The notes beneath the pieces are model-generated. The model was not told the DNA's origin. It did no database searches and saw nothing but the letters and a program-made list of their open reading frames with translations. A stretch of DNA of 64,000 nucleotides from Chelativorans xinjiangensis (GTDB taxonomy: Bacteria; Pseudomonadota; Alphaproteobacteria; Rhizobiales; Rhizobiaceae). The translations under genes were made by a program, and so were the position numbers. Where the stretch lies: assembly GCF_009812055.1 (NCBI RefSeq), contig NZ_WQNH01000014.1:25075-89074 (forward strand), given 5' to 3'. Shown here one piece after another: positions 16,778 through 26,172 of this stretch (positions are counted from its first letter, which is position 1; the number at the start of each line of letters is the position of its first letter).

Positions 16778-18151
16778 GGCGGCCGGAAGCACCGCGGGCG
16801 CGCGCGCAAGACGCGCGGCGATGGCTGTGATGTCCGGCGCCTGCTCCAGCCGCATCAGGCGCTCGTAAAGTTCGCTTGCCTGCCCCGGCGCGATGGCGCG
16901 GGCCGCGCAATCGAGAAATTTCGACCGCAGTTCCTCGTCCCTCATGGGGTTGTCGCGACCGCGCCCGAACGGGGTCGAAGCCGACGCGCGTCGTACGGTG
17001 CCGTCCCTCATCCGAACGACCACCTCGGCGAAATATTCGTCGTCCAGCCGATGCGCACGGACCCCGGCGACGTCCATGAGACGGTGCGTATCGTGTGTCA
17101 TGAAGCCTCCGTCGTCGAAATCGTCCAGGGTAATGGCGCCCGCAAGCAGCGCCTTGGCGGTGAGGAACTGCACGCTGAACTTGGCATCCAGCCCCGACTT
17201 GGGAAACGGCCGGTCCACATGCGCCAGGCGGCGCTCGTGCAGCGTGACCTCGATGCCGGCGATGGAGTCGGGCGGAAAGGAGCCGAACTCGCGGCGCAGC
17301 TTGATCGCGGCGTCGATCGCCGAATGCGCGCTGCCGCAGCACGGATGCTGCTTGATGGAGATGCCGCTTGCGAGAATTTCCCAATTCTCGTGCCACGCGC
17401 CCAGAGCTTTTTCGGGATCGAAGCCCGTTGCACCGTTGAAGAGGTTGAAGAAGCCCTGCGGGTGCTCGAACGCGCTCCCGTTCGCGTCAATGCCGTTCTT
17501 TGCCAGAAGCGCCGCAACAAGCCCGTTGCGCGCGGCCTGGCCCACCTGCAGCGGCTTCACGGGCGTACCGAAATTCGCTTTCAGACCGGCCGCGAAGGAG
17601 GCGGCGATGGAGAATGCGGCCGCCAAACGCGCGTCGTCGAGCCGCAGCAGGAACCCGCAGGCGGCGGCCGCACCGAAGGTGCCGATGGTGCTCGTAGGGT
17701 GCCATCCCTTGTCGTAGTGGACGGGCATGAGCGCGCGCGCGAGGTGCGTCTGCGTTTCGAAGCCCACGACATAGGCTTCCAGCAACGTCCTGCCGCCCGA
17801 CCCCTCGACCTCGGCGAGCGCCAGAATTCCCGGCACGACGGGTGCGGAGGGGTGCCCGCCCATGGTGGTCGAATCGTCGTCGAAATCGACCGCATGAGCA
17901 GAAACGCCGTTGACGAGCGCCGCATCCAGCATCCCCCTCTTGCCTGGGTGGCCGATCGTCGTGCACGCATCTTTTCCCGTGGCCGGTGGGAAGGTGGCGA
18001 GGATACTGGGGACAAATCTCGCTCGGGAACCCACGAGAGCCACGCCGAGCGTATCGAGGACGGCGCGCTTGGCGATCCTGATGGCCTCGGGCGGCACCTC
18101 GTGCTTTCGGATCGCGTTGGCTCTCGTCGCCAACTCCATTGAAAAAGTCAT
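16769..18151 (-). CDS. MmgE/PrpD family dehydratase-like protein (PrpD-1)
   Basis: 460 residues from ATG 18151. Family members include 2-methylcitrate dehydratase and cis-aconitate decarboxylase; many remain uncharacterised. Typical motifs: AVDFDDDSTTMGGHPSAPVV near residues 95-115, HYDKGWHPTSTIGTFGAAAA, and IKQHPCCGSAHSAIDAA in the C-terminal domain. No methylcitrate synthase or lyase is nearby, so propionate breakdown is unlikely and a substituted hydroxy acid is the probable substrate. It sits 127 bp downstream of the amidohydrolase gene, probably co-transcribed. PrpD-2 (30273) is only distantly similar. Confidence 0.87.
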   Translation of the reverse strand: MTFSMELATRANAIRKHEVPPEAIRIAKRAVLDTLGVALVGSRARFVPSILATFPPATGKDACTTIGHPGKRGMLDAALVNGVSAHAVDFDDDSTTMGGHPSAPVVPGILALAEVEGSGGRTLLEAYVVGFETQTHLARALMPVHYDKGWHPTSTIGTFGAAAACGFLLRLDDARLAAAFSIAASFAAGLKANFGTPVKPLQVGQAARNGLVAALLAKNGIDANGSAFEHPQGFFNLFNGATGFDPEKALGAWHENWEILASGISIKQHPCCGSAHSAIDAAIKLRREFGSFPPDSIAGIEVTLHERRLAHVDRPFPKSGLDAKFSVQFLTAKALLAGAITLDDFDDGGFMTHDTHRLMDVAGVRAHRLDDEYFAEVVVRMRDGTVRRASASTPFGRGRDNPMRDEELRSKFLDCAARAIAPGQASELYERLMRLEQAPDITAIAARLARAPAVLPAASA

Positions 18152-18278
18152 TTTCCTTGATCCCACCAATACCGGTTCACTGGATGTCGTCGCCCCACTC
18201 GGGGTGGTCCACGATCCAACTAAGGCGATGCGAGAGGCGACCGGGCGAACGGTCGTTTCGTCTCCACATCCGCATGCC

Positions 18279-19469
18279 CTATTCATTCCGGACAATAGCG
18301 CCGTCTTTCATGACAAAGATCGGCCGACGCAGTGCTCCGATAGCGTTCAGGGGATCGTCGGTGAAAGCCACGACGTCGGCGCGCTTGCCGATTTCGAGGC
18401 TGCCCAGTTCCTTTTCCAGGCCCATGAGCTCAGCTGCGATCAAGGTGGCCGAACGTATGGCTTCCACGGGCTGGTAGCCTGCCTCCTCCACCATGACCTC
18501 CAACTCGAACAGATTGTCGCCGCAGTGGCATCCCGGAGCCCCCACGTCCGAGCCCATCGCCACCTTGACGCCACGCTCGCGAGCGAGCTTCAGATTGGCG
18601 ACCTTGATCTTATGCGCCTTCTCCTTGCGTTCGCGAATGTGCGGTGGAACGTCCCTTGCAAAGGTTTCGTCCCCGAGCAGGCCAGGCGTAGTGCACAACG
18701 TGGGCACCAGATAGGTTCCGCGCTCGACCATCAGATCGAATATATCGGCCGAACCATAGGTCCCATGCTCAATACTGTGGCAACCGCATTCGACGGCGTT
18801 GCGAATGGCCTTGTTCGCATGTGCGTGTGCGGCAACATGGGTGAAGTTGTCCTCAGCGATTTCGACGGCGGCGCGGATTTCGTCGGGGCGGTATTGGATG
18901 GCATCCGCCCTTTCGTATCTTGACGACTGAAGCGAGCCGGAAGCGAGTATCTTGATGAGATTGGCCCCTTTGGCAAACTGCTTGCGCGCCGCCGCTCGAA
19001 CCGCCTCCGGCCCATCCGCCTCCTCATACATGCCCGCAAAGTAAGGGGTGGTGGAGGAGGTGATCGTAAGGATCCTGCCTGAGCAGAACAGGCGAGGACC
19101 CTCGATCCAGCCTGCATCGATCGCATCGCGCACTGCGATCTCGTGATAGTCCCAGCCGCCCACCTCGCGGGCCGTCGTCACGCCTGCGTGCAGCATCCGT
19201 TTTGCGGCCCGCACTCCCCAGATGGCAATGGTGCCAGGCAATACATCGCGCCAGGGATTGTGCGGATTGGCATTGTCCGACTTGACGCAGATATGCACAT
19301 GACAATCGATGAACCCTGGGAAGAGATAGCGGCCATCCAGATCGACAACCTCTGCCCCCTGGTTGGGCGCGCGCGCGACATCGGCGATGCGACCGTCCTC
19401 CACCAAGATATCGGCATTCCGGTATTCGCCGGTATTGGCGTCGAAGATTCGGCCGGATTTGAGCCACAT
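18279..19469 (-). CDS. Metal-dependent amidohydrolase (imidazolonepropionase/Xaa-Pro dipeptidase-like)
   Basis: 396 residues from ATG 19469, with AGGAGGG as ribosome site. All metal ligands of the amidohydrolase barrel are visible: H57-x-H59 (DCHVHI), K173 (LIKILASG, likely carbamylated), H215/H217 (AHAHANKAIR), H235 (SIEHGTY) and D308 (GSDVGAPG). Hydrolyses a cyclic amide or a peptide-like C-N bond; the substrate is not predictable. The divergent promoter to the FAD dehydrogenase carries both the TetR-type dyad and an island box, so two regulators may converge here. Confidence 0.9.
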   Translation of the reverse strand: MWLKSGRIFDANTGEYRNADILVEDGRIADVARAPNQGAEVVDLDGRYLFPGFIDCHVHICVKSDNANPHNPWRDVLPGTIAIWGVRAAKRMLHAGVTTAREVGGWDYHEIAVRDAIDAGWIEGPRLFCSGRILTITSSTTPYFAGMYEEADGPEAVRAAARKQFAKGANLIKILASGSLQSSRYERADAIQYRPDEIRAAVEIAEDNFTHVAAHAHANKAIRNAVECGCHSIEHGTYGSADIFDLMVERGTYLVPTLCTTPGLLGDETFARDVPPHIRERKEKAHKIKVANLKLARERGVKVAMGSDVGAPGCHCGDNLFELEVMVEEAGYQPVEAIRSATLIAAELMGLEKELGSLEIGKRADVVAFTDDPLNAIGALRRPIFVMKDGAIVRNE

Positions 19470-19545
19470 GAAAATCCCTCCTGTTTTGCCGTGGGTGAGC
19501 CGAAAGAACGCAGAACTGCACGCCTGCCGGGCACCATTCGACACT

Positions 19546-19565
19546 ACTTGACATATGTGTCTAGT
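19546..19565. promoter_or_regulatory. Dyad ACTTGACAT-AT-GTGTCTAGT, candidate TetR operator
   Basis: Nearly perfect inverted repeat with 9-bp arms, matching the dyad at 26099-26118 in all but three positions of the arms. It lies 77 bp before the amidohydrolase start and 140 bp before the divergent FAD dehydrogenase. Confidence 0.55.
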
Positions 19566-19576
19566 CAAGCAATTCT

Positions 19577-19589
19577 GTATTCAGTATTC
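19577..19589. promoter_or_regulatory. Operator-like box GTATTC-A-GTATTC
   Basis: Two half-sites in tandem, 12 bp from the dyad above, in the divergent promoter of the amidohydrolase and FAD dehydrogenase operons. Confidence 0.6.
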
Positions 19590-19704
19590 AGCGTAGTGCA
19601 CACGGACATATCTGTCGAGTCCGTTGGCGCAGTGATGTTCCGGACGGGTGAACGGACTCCCTCAAAGGCCCGCGAACCCCCACAATCCAGGCTTGGGGAT
19701 GCCA

Positions 19705-21276
19705 ATGAGAAGTAGCGATATTGATGTTGTGGTCGTCGGCTACGGGTATGCCGGTGCGGCCGCGGCGCTTTCCGCCGCCAGCAGCGGTGCCCGCGTGCTG
19801 CTCCTGGAAAAGGCAGCAACGCCGGGGGGTATCTCGATCTGTTCAGGTGGCGGCGTTCGCGCCGCGACGGATGAGGACAACGCATTTGCCTATTTGAAGG
19901 CCACTTGCGCGGGAAAAACCCCGGACCCGATATTGCGTCGGCTCGCCGAGGGCATGGTCAGGATGCGCGAGACACTCACCGGATTCGCGCGGGTCAACGG
20001 CGCCGTGGTCGCGCAGCGCGTGTATCCCGGCAATTATCCCTTGCCCGGCACGGGGTCTCTTGGCTCGATGTTCATCGAGAGCATACCGAATTTCGACCCC
20101 GCCGTGTCTTATCCGCATGTAAGGGGCTCCGCCGAGAACGGGGCGCTGCTGTTCAAGGTCATGGAGGACAATGTCTCCGCCAATACGGATAAGATCGAGG
20201 TCGTGACGAACTGCGCCGCCAGGCGTCTGCGCCGGACCGACAGCGGTGCCTTGCAGCTTGAACTCGCCGGCGGCACAACCGTCGCACCCAGGGGGGGCAT
20301 TATCCTTGCCTGCGGTGGTTTTGAAGCCGATGCCGAGCTTCAAGCGCAATACTGGCCCGGCGGACCAGCCCTTCCATGCGGCTATAGGCACAATACCGGT
20401 GACGGTCTGCGCATGGCGCAAGCACTCGGGGCGGGCCTATGGCATATGTGGCACTACCACGGATCCTACGGCTACCGACTTCCTGATCCTAGCTACCCAT
20501 ACGGGATCCGCGTGAAGTCTCTTCCCAATTGGTGGTCGATCGACAATCCCCACATTCCCAAAATGGTTTGGATTCTGCTGGACTGCTACGGCCGGCGCTT
20601 CATGAACGAGTACGAGCCATACGGCCAGGACACGGGGCACCGCCCTCTCGCTCACTTCGACCCGGCAACGCAATCCTATCCGCGCAAGCCATCCTACTTG
20701 GTGACGAACGAGGCAGGACGCCTGCTCTACCCGCTAGGTCGCCCAATCCGGAACGACCCTGAGGTGAGCTACGAATGGAGCCGCGACAACAGCCGCGAGA
20801 TTGCCAGCGGCCTCTTCCGGAAGGCGGCAACCGTGGAGGAACTCGCGAGCCTGATTGATGCCGACCCGCAGGTGGTCGCTAACAGCATTGACCGGTGGAA
20901 CTCCGCCTGCGCCAACGGGCTTGATCCGGAATTCGGCCGTCCCCCGAATTCAATGCATCCCCTGCGGGAGCCGCCGTTCTACGTCGCCGAGGTTCACCAG
21001 ATCGTCTCGAACACGCAAGGCGGCCCGTTGCGTGACGAGGAGCAGCGCGTCCTCGACGCCTTTGGTGATCCGATTCCGGGCCTTTATGTGGCGGGAGAGT
21101 GCAGCAGCGCGTTCGGCCATCTCTATCTGGGCAGCGGAAATGTCACCGAATGCTTCGTGAGCGGCGAGATAGCGGGCCGGAACGCCGCACGGTTCCGCTG
21201 GGAAGACAAAGTTGAGCAAGTCGGCTCCGCTTTCAGCCGTTTGCGAGCGCGCGAGCGGTCTCGTGCGACTTGGTGA
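19705..21276 (+). CDS. FAD-binding dehydrogenase (fumarate-reductase/3-ketosteroid-dehydrogenase-like flavoprotein)
   Basis: 523 residues from ATG 19705 (GGGGA upstream; ATG 19699 is also possible). The N-terminal FAD fold has VVGYGYAG with the glycines at 12-17, then VLLLEKAATPGGISICSGGG. The active-site half ends GLYVAGECSSAFGHLYLGSG, the family signature near the C-terminus. Such proteins desaturate or reduce next to a carbonyl; no haem or Fe-S partner gene is seen. It heads an operon with the dimethylglycine-dehydrogenase-like gene 75 bp downstream, so it may act on the same carbon skeleton. Confidence 0.87.
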   Translation: MRSSDIDVVVVGYGYAGAAAALSAASSGARVLLLEKAATPGGISICSGGGVRAATDEDNAFAYLKATCAGKTPDPILRRLAEGMVRMRETLTGFARVNGAVVAQRVYPGNYPLPGTGSLGSMFIESIPNFDPAVSYPHVRGSAENGALLFKVMEDNVSANTDKIEVVTNCAARRLRRTDSGALQLELAGGTTVAPRGGIILACGGFEADAELQAQYWPGGPALPCGYRHNTGDGLRMAQALGAGLWHMWHYHGSYGYRLPDPSYPYGIRVKSLPNWWSIDNPHIPKMVWILLDCYGRRFMNEYEPYGQDTGHRPLAHFDPATQSYPRKPSYLVTNEAGRLLYPLGRPIRNDPEVSYEWSRDNSREIASGLFRKAATVEELASLIDADPQVVANSIDRWNSACANGLDPEFGRPPNSMHPLREPPFYVAEVHQIVSNTQGGPLRDEEQRVLDAFGDPIPGLYVAGECSSAFGHLYLGSGNVTECFVSGEIAGRNAARFRWEDKVEQVGSAFSRLRARERSRATW

Positions 21277-21351
21277 GTGAGCCATAGGCGATAGCTGCCT
21301 TTCGAGCGGCTGTATGGCGGTCGAGCGGTGAGCCTTAGTTCCGGAGGGCAC

Positions 21352-23760
21352 ATGAAACACTACCGCGCAATCGTGATCGGCGGCGGCGTCGTCGGAGCAT
21401 CGGTGCTCTATCACCTGGCGAAGTTGGGGTGGACGGATGTCGCGTTGATCGAGCGCAACGTTCTGACGGCCGGTTCGAGCTGGCACGCAGCGGGTGGATT
21501 CCATGCCCTGAACGCCGATCCCAACATCGCCGCGCTGCAAGCCTATACGATCGATCTTCTTTCGGAAGTCGAGCGGGAATCCGGTCAGAATATCGGCATG
21601 CACATGACCGGAGGCATATCGATCGCATCGGCACCGGAGCGCTGGACGTGGCTCAAGGCCTCCTACCGCGTCTTCCAGACAATGGGCATCGAGGACGTAT
21701 ATCTGGTGGGCGCCGACGAGATAGGGAAGCTCTGTCCGATCCTCGACACCGATGGAGTCCTGGGAGGGCTATACGCGTCACGGGAAGGCCACATCGACCC
21801 GTCGGGAACGGTCCACGCCTATGCCAGGGCTGCCAAGCTGCGCGGCGCCGACATTATCGAGCACAACCGGGTCCTGGAACTGAACCGGCGCAGCGACGGC
21901 AATTGGGATGTCGTCGCGGAGAAAGGCACCGTCGTGGCCGAGCATGTCGTCAACGCCGGAGGCCTCTGGGCCAAACAGGTCGGCCGCATGGCGGGCATCG
22001 ACCTGCCCGTCTCGCCGCTGGAGCACCACTATCTCGTCACCGAAGCCCTTCCCGAGATTGGGGCGCTTGAACGCGAGCTACCTCTCGTCGTCGACCTCGA
22101 GGGCTTCACTTATATGCGGCAGGAGCAGAAGGGGCTGCTCCTCGGCATCTATGAGATCCAGCACAAGCACTGGAACATGGATGGCGCGCCGTGGGACTAC
22201 GGCATTGAGCTCATTCAGGAGGACACCGATCGGATCGCCGACGAGCTGGCGCTCGGGTTCAGCAGATATCCCTGCTTGGAGAGGGCTGGCATCAAGCGGT
22301 GGGTGAACGGCGCCTTCACCTTCTCACCCGACGGCAATCCGCTCGTCGGGCCTGTGCGCGGCGTTCCGAACTACTGGGTCGCGTGCGGCGTCATGGCCGG
22401 CTTTCTGCAAGGGGGCGGCGTCGGCAAATCGCTCGCCGAATGGATGGTCCACGGCGAGCCGGAGGTCGACGTCTACGGCATGGACATCGCGCGCTACGGC
22501 GCCTTCGCATCGAACCGCGAATATGTCCGGCAGACGACGGGGCAGTTCTATTCCCGGCGCTTCGTCATGAGCTATCCGAACGAGCAGCTTCCTGCCGGAC
22601 GGCCTCGGCGCATGGCAGGCGCGCATGACGCCATGGACGCGGCAGGTGCCCGCTGGGGCAGCGTATGGGGGATGGAAGTTCCCCTTTATTTCGCGCCGAA
22701 GGATTTTTCCGAAACGCCGACGCTCAACCGCTCGAACGCCTTCGACATCGTCGGCGAGGAGTGTCGCAGCGTGCGCGAGGGCGTCGGCATCCTCGATATC
22801 ACGGCCTTCTCCAGGTACGAGATCACCGGCCAGCAAGCCGAGGCATGGCTCGACCGGCTGCTTGCCTGCCGTCTCCCGAGGCCGGGGCGGGCAAAGTTGG
22901 CGCCCATGTTGAAGCCGAACGGCAAGCTGCATGGCGATCTCACGGTCTTCAACTGGGGCGGCGGCAAATGGTGGATCATGGGATCTTACTATTTGCGCGA
23001 GTGGCATATGCGCTGGTTTGAAAAGCATTTGGCCAAAGGTGTCGCCATACGCGACATTTCGGACGCGGTTGTCGGACTCTCGCTCTCTGGGCCGAATTCC
23101 CGCAAACTCTTGCAGCGTCTCACGCACCAGGACATCTCCCACGAGACGCTGGGCTTTATGGGGTGCACGGAGGTGGATGTCGGGCTGATCCGGGCCAAGG
23201 TCGGACGGCTCTCCGTGACGGGCGAACTCGGCTATGAGATCCATTGCCAAGCCAATGAGCACGCGACGCTTAGAAGGACATTGCTGGAGGCGGGCAAGGA
23301 CCTCGAGGCGCGGGAATACGGATTCAACGCACTGAACGCGCTTCGGCTGGAGAAGAGCTTCGGCATATGGTCGCGTGAATTTACCCAGGAATACACCCCC
23401 GGCATGACCGGAATGCACCGCTGGATCGCATTCGACAAGGGCGATTTCATTGGCAGGCAGGCCGCCTTGGACGAGAGGTGTGCCGGCCCTTCCAGGCTGC
23501 TGGTCACGCTCGAAGTCGACGCAAAGGATGCGGACGCCAGCGGATACGAGCCCGTTTGGCGCAACGGCGAGCGGATCGGGTTCGTCACATCGGGCGGCTA
23601 TGGCCATACGATCGGCAAGAGCCTGGCAATGGCGCTTGTAGATTGGGAAGCCTCCGAGACCGGCCTCGAGCTGACGGCCCATATCGTGGGTGTCGAGCGG
23701 AGCGCCCGGATAATCCCGCCGTCCCCCTACGATCCGGAAGGCCTGAAGATGCGCGCGTGA
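21352..23760 (+). CDS. Dimethylglycine/sarcosine dehydrogenase-like flavoenzyme with GcvT domain
   Basis: 802 residues from ATG 21352 (GGAGGG ribosome site). The N-terminal DAO domain (about 1-400) has GGGVVG at 10-15. H45 in SSWHAAGG is the His that carries covalent FAD in the family. The C-terminal folate-binding GcvT-like domain (about 430-800) shows RNAFDIVGEECRSVREGVGI, DVRDIT-like RDISDAVVGLSLSGPNSR and the closing PPSPYDPEG. Oxidatively demethylates N-methyl amino acids and passes the C1 unit to tetrahydrofolate. Together with the Rieske and MttB enzymes it supports an N-methylated substrate. Confidence 0.92.
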   Translation: MKHYRAIVIGGGVVGASVLYHLAKLGWTDVALIERNVLTAGSSWHAAGGFHALNADPNIAALQAYTIDLLSEVERESGQNIGMHMTGGISIASAPERWTWLKASYRVFQTMGIEDVYLVGADEIGKLCPILDTDGVLGGLYASREGHIDPSGTVHAYARAAKLRGADIIEHNRVLELNRRSDGNWDVVAEKGTVVAEHVVNAGGLWAKQVGRMAGIDLPVSPLEHHYLVTEALPEIGALERELPLVVDLEGFTYMRQEQKGLLLGIYEIQHKHWNMDGAPWDYGIELIQEDTDRIADELALGFSRYPCLERAGIKRWVNGAFTFSPDGNPLVGPVRGVPNYWVACGVMAGFLQGGGVGKSLAEWMVHGEPEVDVYGMDIARYGAFASNREYVRQTTGQFYSRRFVMSYPNEQLPAGRPRRMAGAHDAMDAAGARWGSVWGMEVPLYFAPKDFSETPTLNRSNAFDIVGEECRSVREGVGILDITAFSRYEITGQQAEAWLDRLLACRLPRPGRAKLAPMLKPNGKLHGDLTVFNWGGGKWWIMGSYYLREWHMRWFEKHLAKGVAIRDISDAVVGLSLSGPNSRKLLQRLTHQDISHETLGFMGCTEVDVGLIRAKVGRLSVTGELGYEIHCQANEHATLRRTLLEAGKDLEAREYGFNALNALRLEKSFGIWSREFTQEYTPGMTGMHRWIAFDKGDFIGRQAALDERCAGPSRLLVTLEVDAKDADASGYEPVWRNGERIGFVTSGGYGHTIGKSLAMALVDWEASETGLELTAHIVGVERSARIIPPSPYDPEGLKMRA

Positions 23761-23985
23761 TGCGCCATGCATGCCGCCGCGCATCGGCCTCTCGGACGTT
23801 GTCTGGCGTTGAGCGGAGGCGTGCCGTCTCCAGTCGCGAAAGCGCCCATCCGTCCCCAAACCTGCCAAAGAGCATTCGGCCACCGGCCACGATCAATGGC
23901 GACCTCGCCGCACATGCCCTATGCGATGAGCAGGCTTCACTGGGCAACTCATCGATTGAACCCGTATTGAAAGTAGCTATCATCT

Positions 23986-23998
23986 GGATACGGAATAC
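23986..23998. promoter_or_regulatory. Operator-like box GGATAC-G-GAATAC
   Basis: Box 18 bp ahead of the CapA-like gene, in a 256-bp gap after the dehydrogenase. The 13-mer is identical to the box at 9932-9944. The rest of the gap shows nothing coding. Confidence 0.6.
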
Positions 23999-24016
23999 GA
24001 TCATTTGGAGATGGAC

Positions 24017-25330
24017 ATGTTGTATGAGGCGGAAAGCGGGAACCTGAGCTTGGTCGCAGTGGGCGACGCGATAGTTGGTCGGCGGCTGTCGATACATGGT
24101 GAGGAACGATTCAAGGCTGTGATCGACCGCATCCGGCAAGCAGACGTTTCCTTCGCCAATCTGGAAGTGCTCATCAACGACTTCGAAGGCTTTCCTTCCG
24201 AGCACAGCGGCGGAACCTATATGGCAATGCCCTCTTTCATCGCCGAGGAAATGAAGTGGGCAGGTTTCAATCTCTTATCTCGCGCCAACAATCATGCCAT
24301 GGATTTTTCGCACGGCGGGTTGGCGGCCACGTCCCGTCACCTCGACGCTCAAGGTCTGGCTTATTCGGGTGTCGGGGAAAACCTCGCCAAAGCTCGCAGC
24401 CCCGCCTATCTGGACACTCCCAGGGGCCGTATCGCCCTGCTCTCGATTTGCTCCACCTGTCCGCCGGGGTCGCGGGCGGGCCAGCAGCGACCGGACATGC
24501 AGGGGCGGCCCGGAATCAGCGGGCTGCGGCACAAGAAGAGATTTGTCGTACCGGTAGAGCAAATCGACGCGTTGCGGCGCATCGGAAGCAGCATCGGATT
24601 GGAAGAATCTGAACCGGCAACGACAGAACGCGGCGACTCCGAGGCTAAGCTCGGTCGGTACGATTTCCTCGGCCACGAGTTCATTTCCGGCGAAAATCCC
24701 GGCGCATGCAGCGAGCCGGATGCTTCAGACCTTCAGGCGATGATCAAGGGCATTGAAGCGGCAAAACGCCAGGCTGATTTCGTGTTTGTCAGTCTTCATC
24801 ATCACGAGACCGATGATGCGATAGAAAATCCAAGCCAATTCGTGCGGACCTTCGCGAGAGCGTGCATCGACGCGGGGGCGCACGCAATTCTTGGCCACGG
24901 CCCTCACATTCTCCAGGGCGTCGAGATCTATTCCGGATGTCCGATCTTCTACAGCCTGGGAAACTTCATCTATCAGAGCCAGACCATCGAATATCTTCCT
25001 GCGGATGTCTACGAACAGCACGGGCTCGATGAGCTCCGGGGGCTTCCGGCGGATACGTCCGACGCCCGCATGTGGGATTACGGCCTGCGGCGTGACCCGC
25101 GCTGGTGGCACACGATTATCGCGCGCTGCGATTTCGAAGCAGGCAAATTGGCAAGGCTGTTCCTCTATCCCGTTGAACTCGGCCAGCATGCGCACCGGGC
25201 ACAGCAGGGGCGACCGATGGTCGCGCGCAACGGGAAGGCGGAGGACGTCGTTCGAGAGCTGGAACAACTGTCGCAGCAGTTTGGTACCAGGGTAAGGTTT
25301 GAAGACGGGGTAGGCGTTGTTGCATTGTAA
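24017..25330 (+). CDS. CapA/PGA_cap-family metallophosphatase-fold protein
   Basis: 437 residues from ATG 24017, with GGAG 6 bp upstream; ATG 24011 and TTG 24005 are alternatives. The family motifs are LVAVGDAIVGRR, FANLEVLI, LSRANNHAMDFSHGG, FVSLHHHETDD, AILGHGPHILQG and FYSLGNFIYQ. These are the metal-binding residues of a calcineurin-like fold. CapA proteins are known from poly-gamma-glutamate capsules, but no capB or capC lies here and there is no signal peptide or membrane anchor. A cytoplasmic hydrolase role in the catabolic set is more likely. It is driven from its own box. Confidence 0.88.
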   Translation: MLYEAESGNLSLVAVGDAIVGRRLSIHGEERFKAVIDRIRQADVSFANLEVLINDFEGFPSEHSGGTYMAMPSFIAEEMKWAGFNLLSRANNHAMDFSHGGLAATSRHLDAQGLAYSGVGENLAKARSPAYLDTPRGRIALLSICSTCPPGSRAGQQRPDMQGRPGISGLRHKKRFVVPVEQIDALRRIGSSIGLEESEPATTERGDSEAKLGRYDFLGHEFISGENPGACSEPDASDLQAMIKGIEAAKRQADFVFVSLHHHETDDAIENPSQFVRTFARACIDAGAHAILGHGPHILQGVEIYSGCPIFYSLGNFIYQSQTIEYLPADVYEQHGLDELRGLPADTSDARMWDYGLRRDPRWWHTIIARCDFEAGKLARLFLYPVELGQHAHRAQQGRPMVARNGKAEDVVRELEQLSQQFGTRVRFEDGVGVVAL

Positions 25331-25447
25331 GGAACCTACGCCAGCGGATTCAACCTCGGCACGGGCGGATTCAGCAATCCAACACCACGTCTGACTTCGG
25401 CTTGCTACAGCAGGGCAGGATCCAGTCCCATTCGATTTCCCGTGCCT

Positions 25448-26000
25448 TTATCCCAATCGATCCAGGTCGTAGTCGATGCCTTCCATCGCGTCCTTGTGGA
25501 CAAGCCAACGCGTCCGGACCAGCGTTTGCCGAGGAGCTAGCGGAAGGATGAACGTGGTGACCGCATGGTCGCCACGGAAGTGTTTCCACGAGTTGAGTGA
25601 CAAGAAGTGGAAGTCTCCGAAGCGCTTCTGGGGGACGCTCCCGAGCGGCTTTTCGCAGGCGGCGCGTGTATCGATCGTCAACGACTCCCGCGCACCCGCG
25701 ATGGCGAAACGCTCTGTGCGGAAAGGTGTCGCGCACCCGGTCATCTCTTCGACAAGCTTCGAGGGAACGCCGGCTTTCTCCCACCGTTTGATTTCAACCA
25801 GGGCTGGTCGGGGTTGACCGGCGGGCTGGAAGCATCCGGCCAATTGGTGGGGGTCTTGCAGCACGCCCACAAGCCGGAGGGATGCTTTTACTGCGTGGTC
25901 GCGGATGGCCGAAGAGTTCATGGGATGGTGCATAGATTTTGCGAGTGGCTGCAGTGCGAAGCACACACCTCTTCGACAATCTGATCGACGGCTCGATAAT
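25448..26000 (-). pseudogene. Decayed Rieske oxygenase alpha subunit
   Basis: Fragments in two frames align with the intact Rieske oxygenase at 8611. In one frame KIYAPSHELFGH (about 25940-25980) corresponds to the iron-binding ECYHCAGSHPEL segment but has lost its ligands. In the other frame, RWEKAGVPSKLVEE through RWLVHKDAMEGIDYDLDRLG (25448-25800) matches the C-terminal half, with the block VRTRWLVHKDA nearly intact. A stop follows DLDRLG, and both the Rieske domain and the end of the catalytic domain are missing. The remaining residues differ from the intact copy too much for a recent duplicate. Confidence 0.7.
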
Positions 26001-26094
26001 CGGCATTCTGAGCAGTCTGGCTTCGAGCCTTGCCGATTGCTCGTCTTGATCGAAGGGCTGCTGCCACGCCGGTGCAGCCCGTGATCGGCTCTCG

Positions 26095-26122
26095 ATGTAC
26101 TAGACATTGATGTCTAGTACAT
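26095..26122. promoter_or_regulatory. Perfect 28-bp inverted repeat, candidate TetR operator
   Basis: Arms ATGTACTAGACAT and ATGTCTAGTACAT are exact reverse complements around a TG centre. The core (26099-26118) matches the dyad at 19546. It lies 50 bp ahead of the MttB-family gene, whose downstream neighbour encodes a TetR regulator, the likely ligand-responsive repressor of this site. Confidence 0.7.
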
Positions 26123-26172
26123 GTATCTTCATTTTTGAAGACCGTTGAACTGCGGCAAGGGGTGAGTGCCCG

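Noticed and set aside
24017..25330. Capsule biosynthesis locus
   Set aside because: Only the CapA-like fold is present; no capB, capC, ligase or export gene accompanies it.
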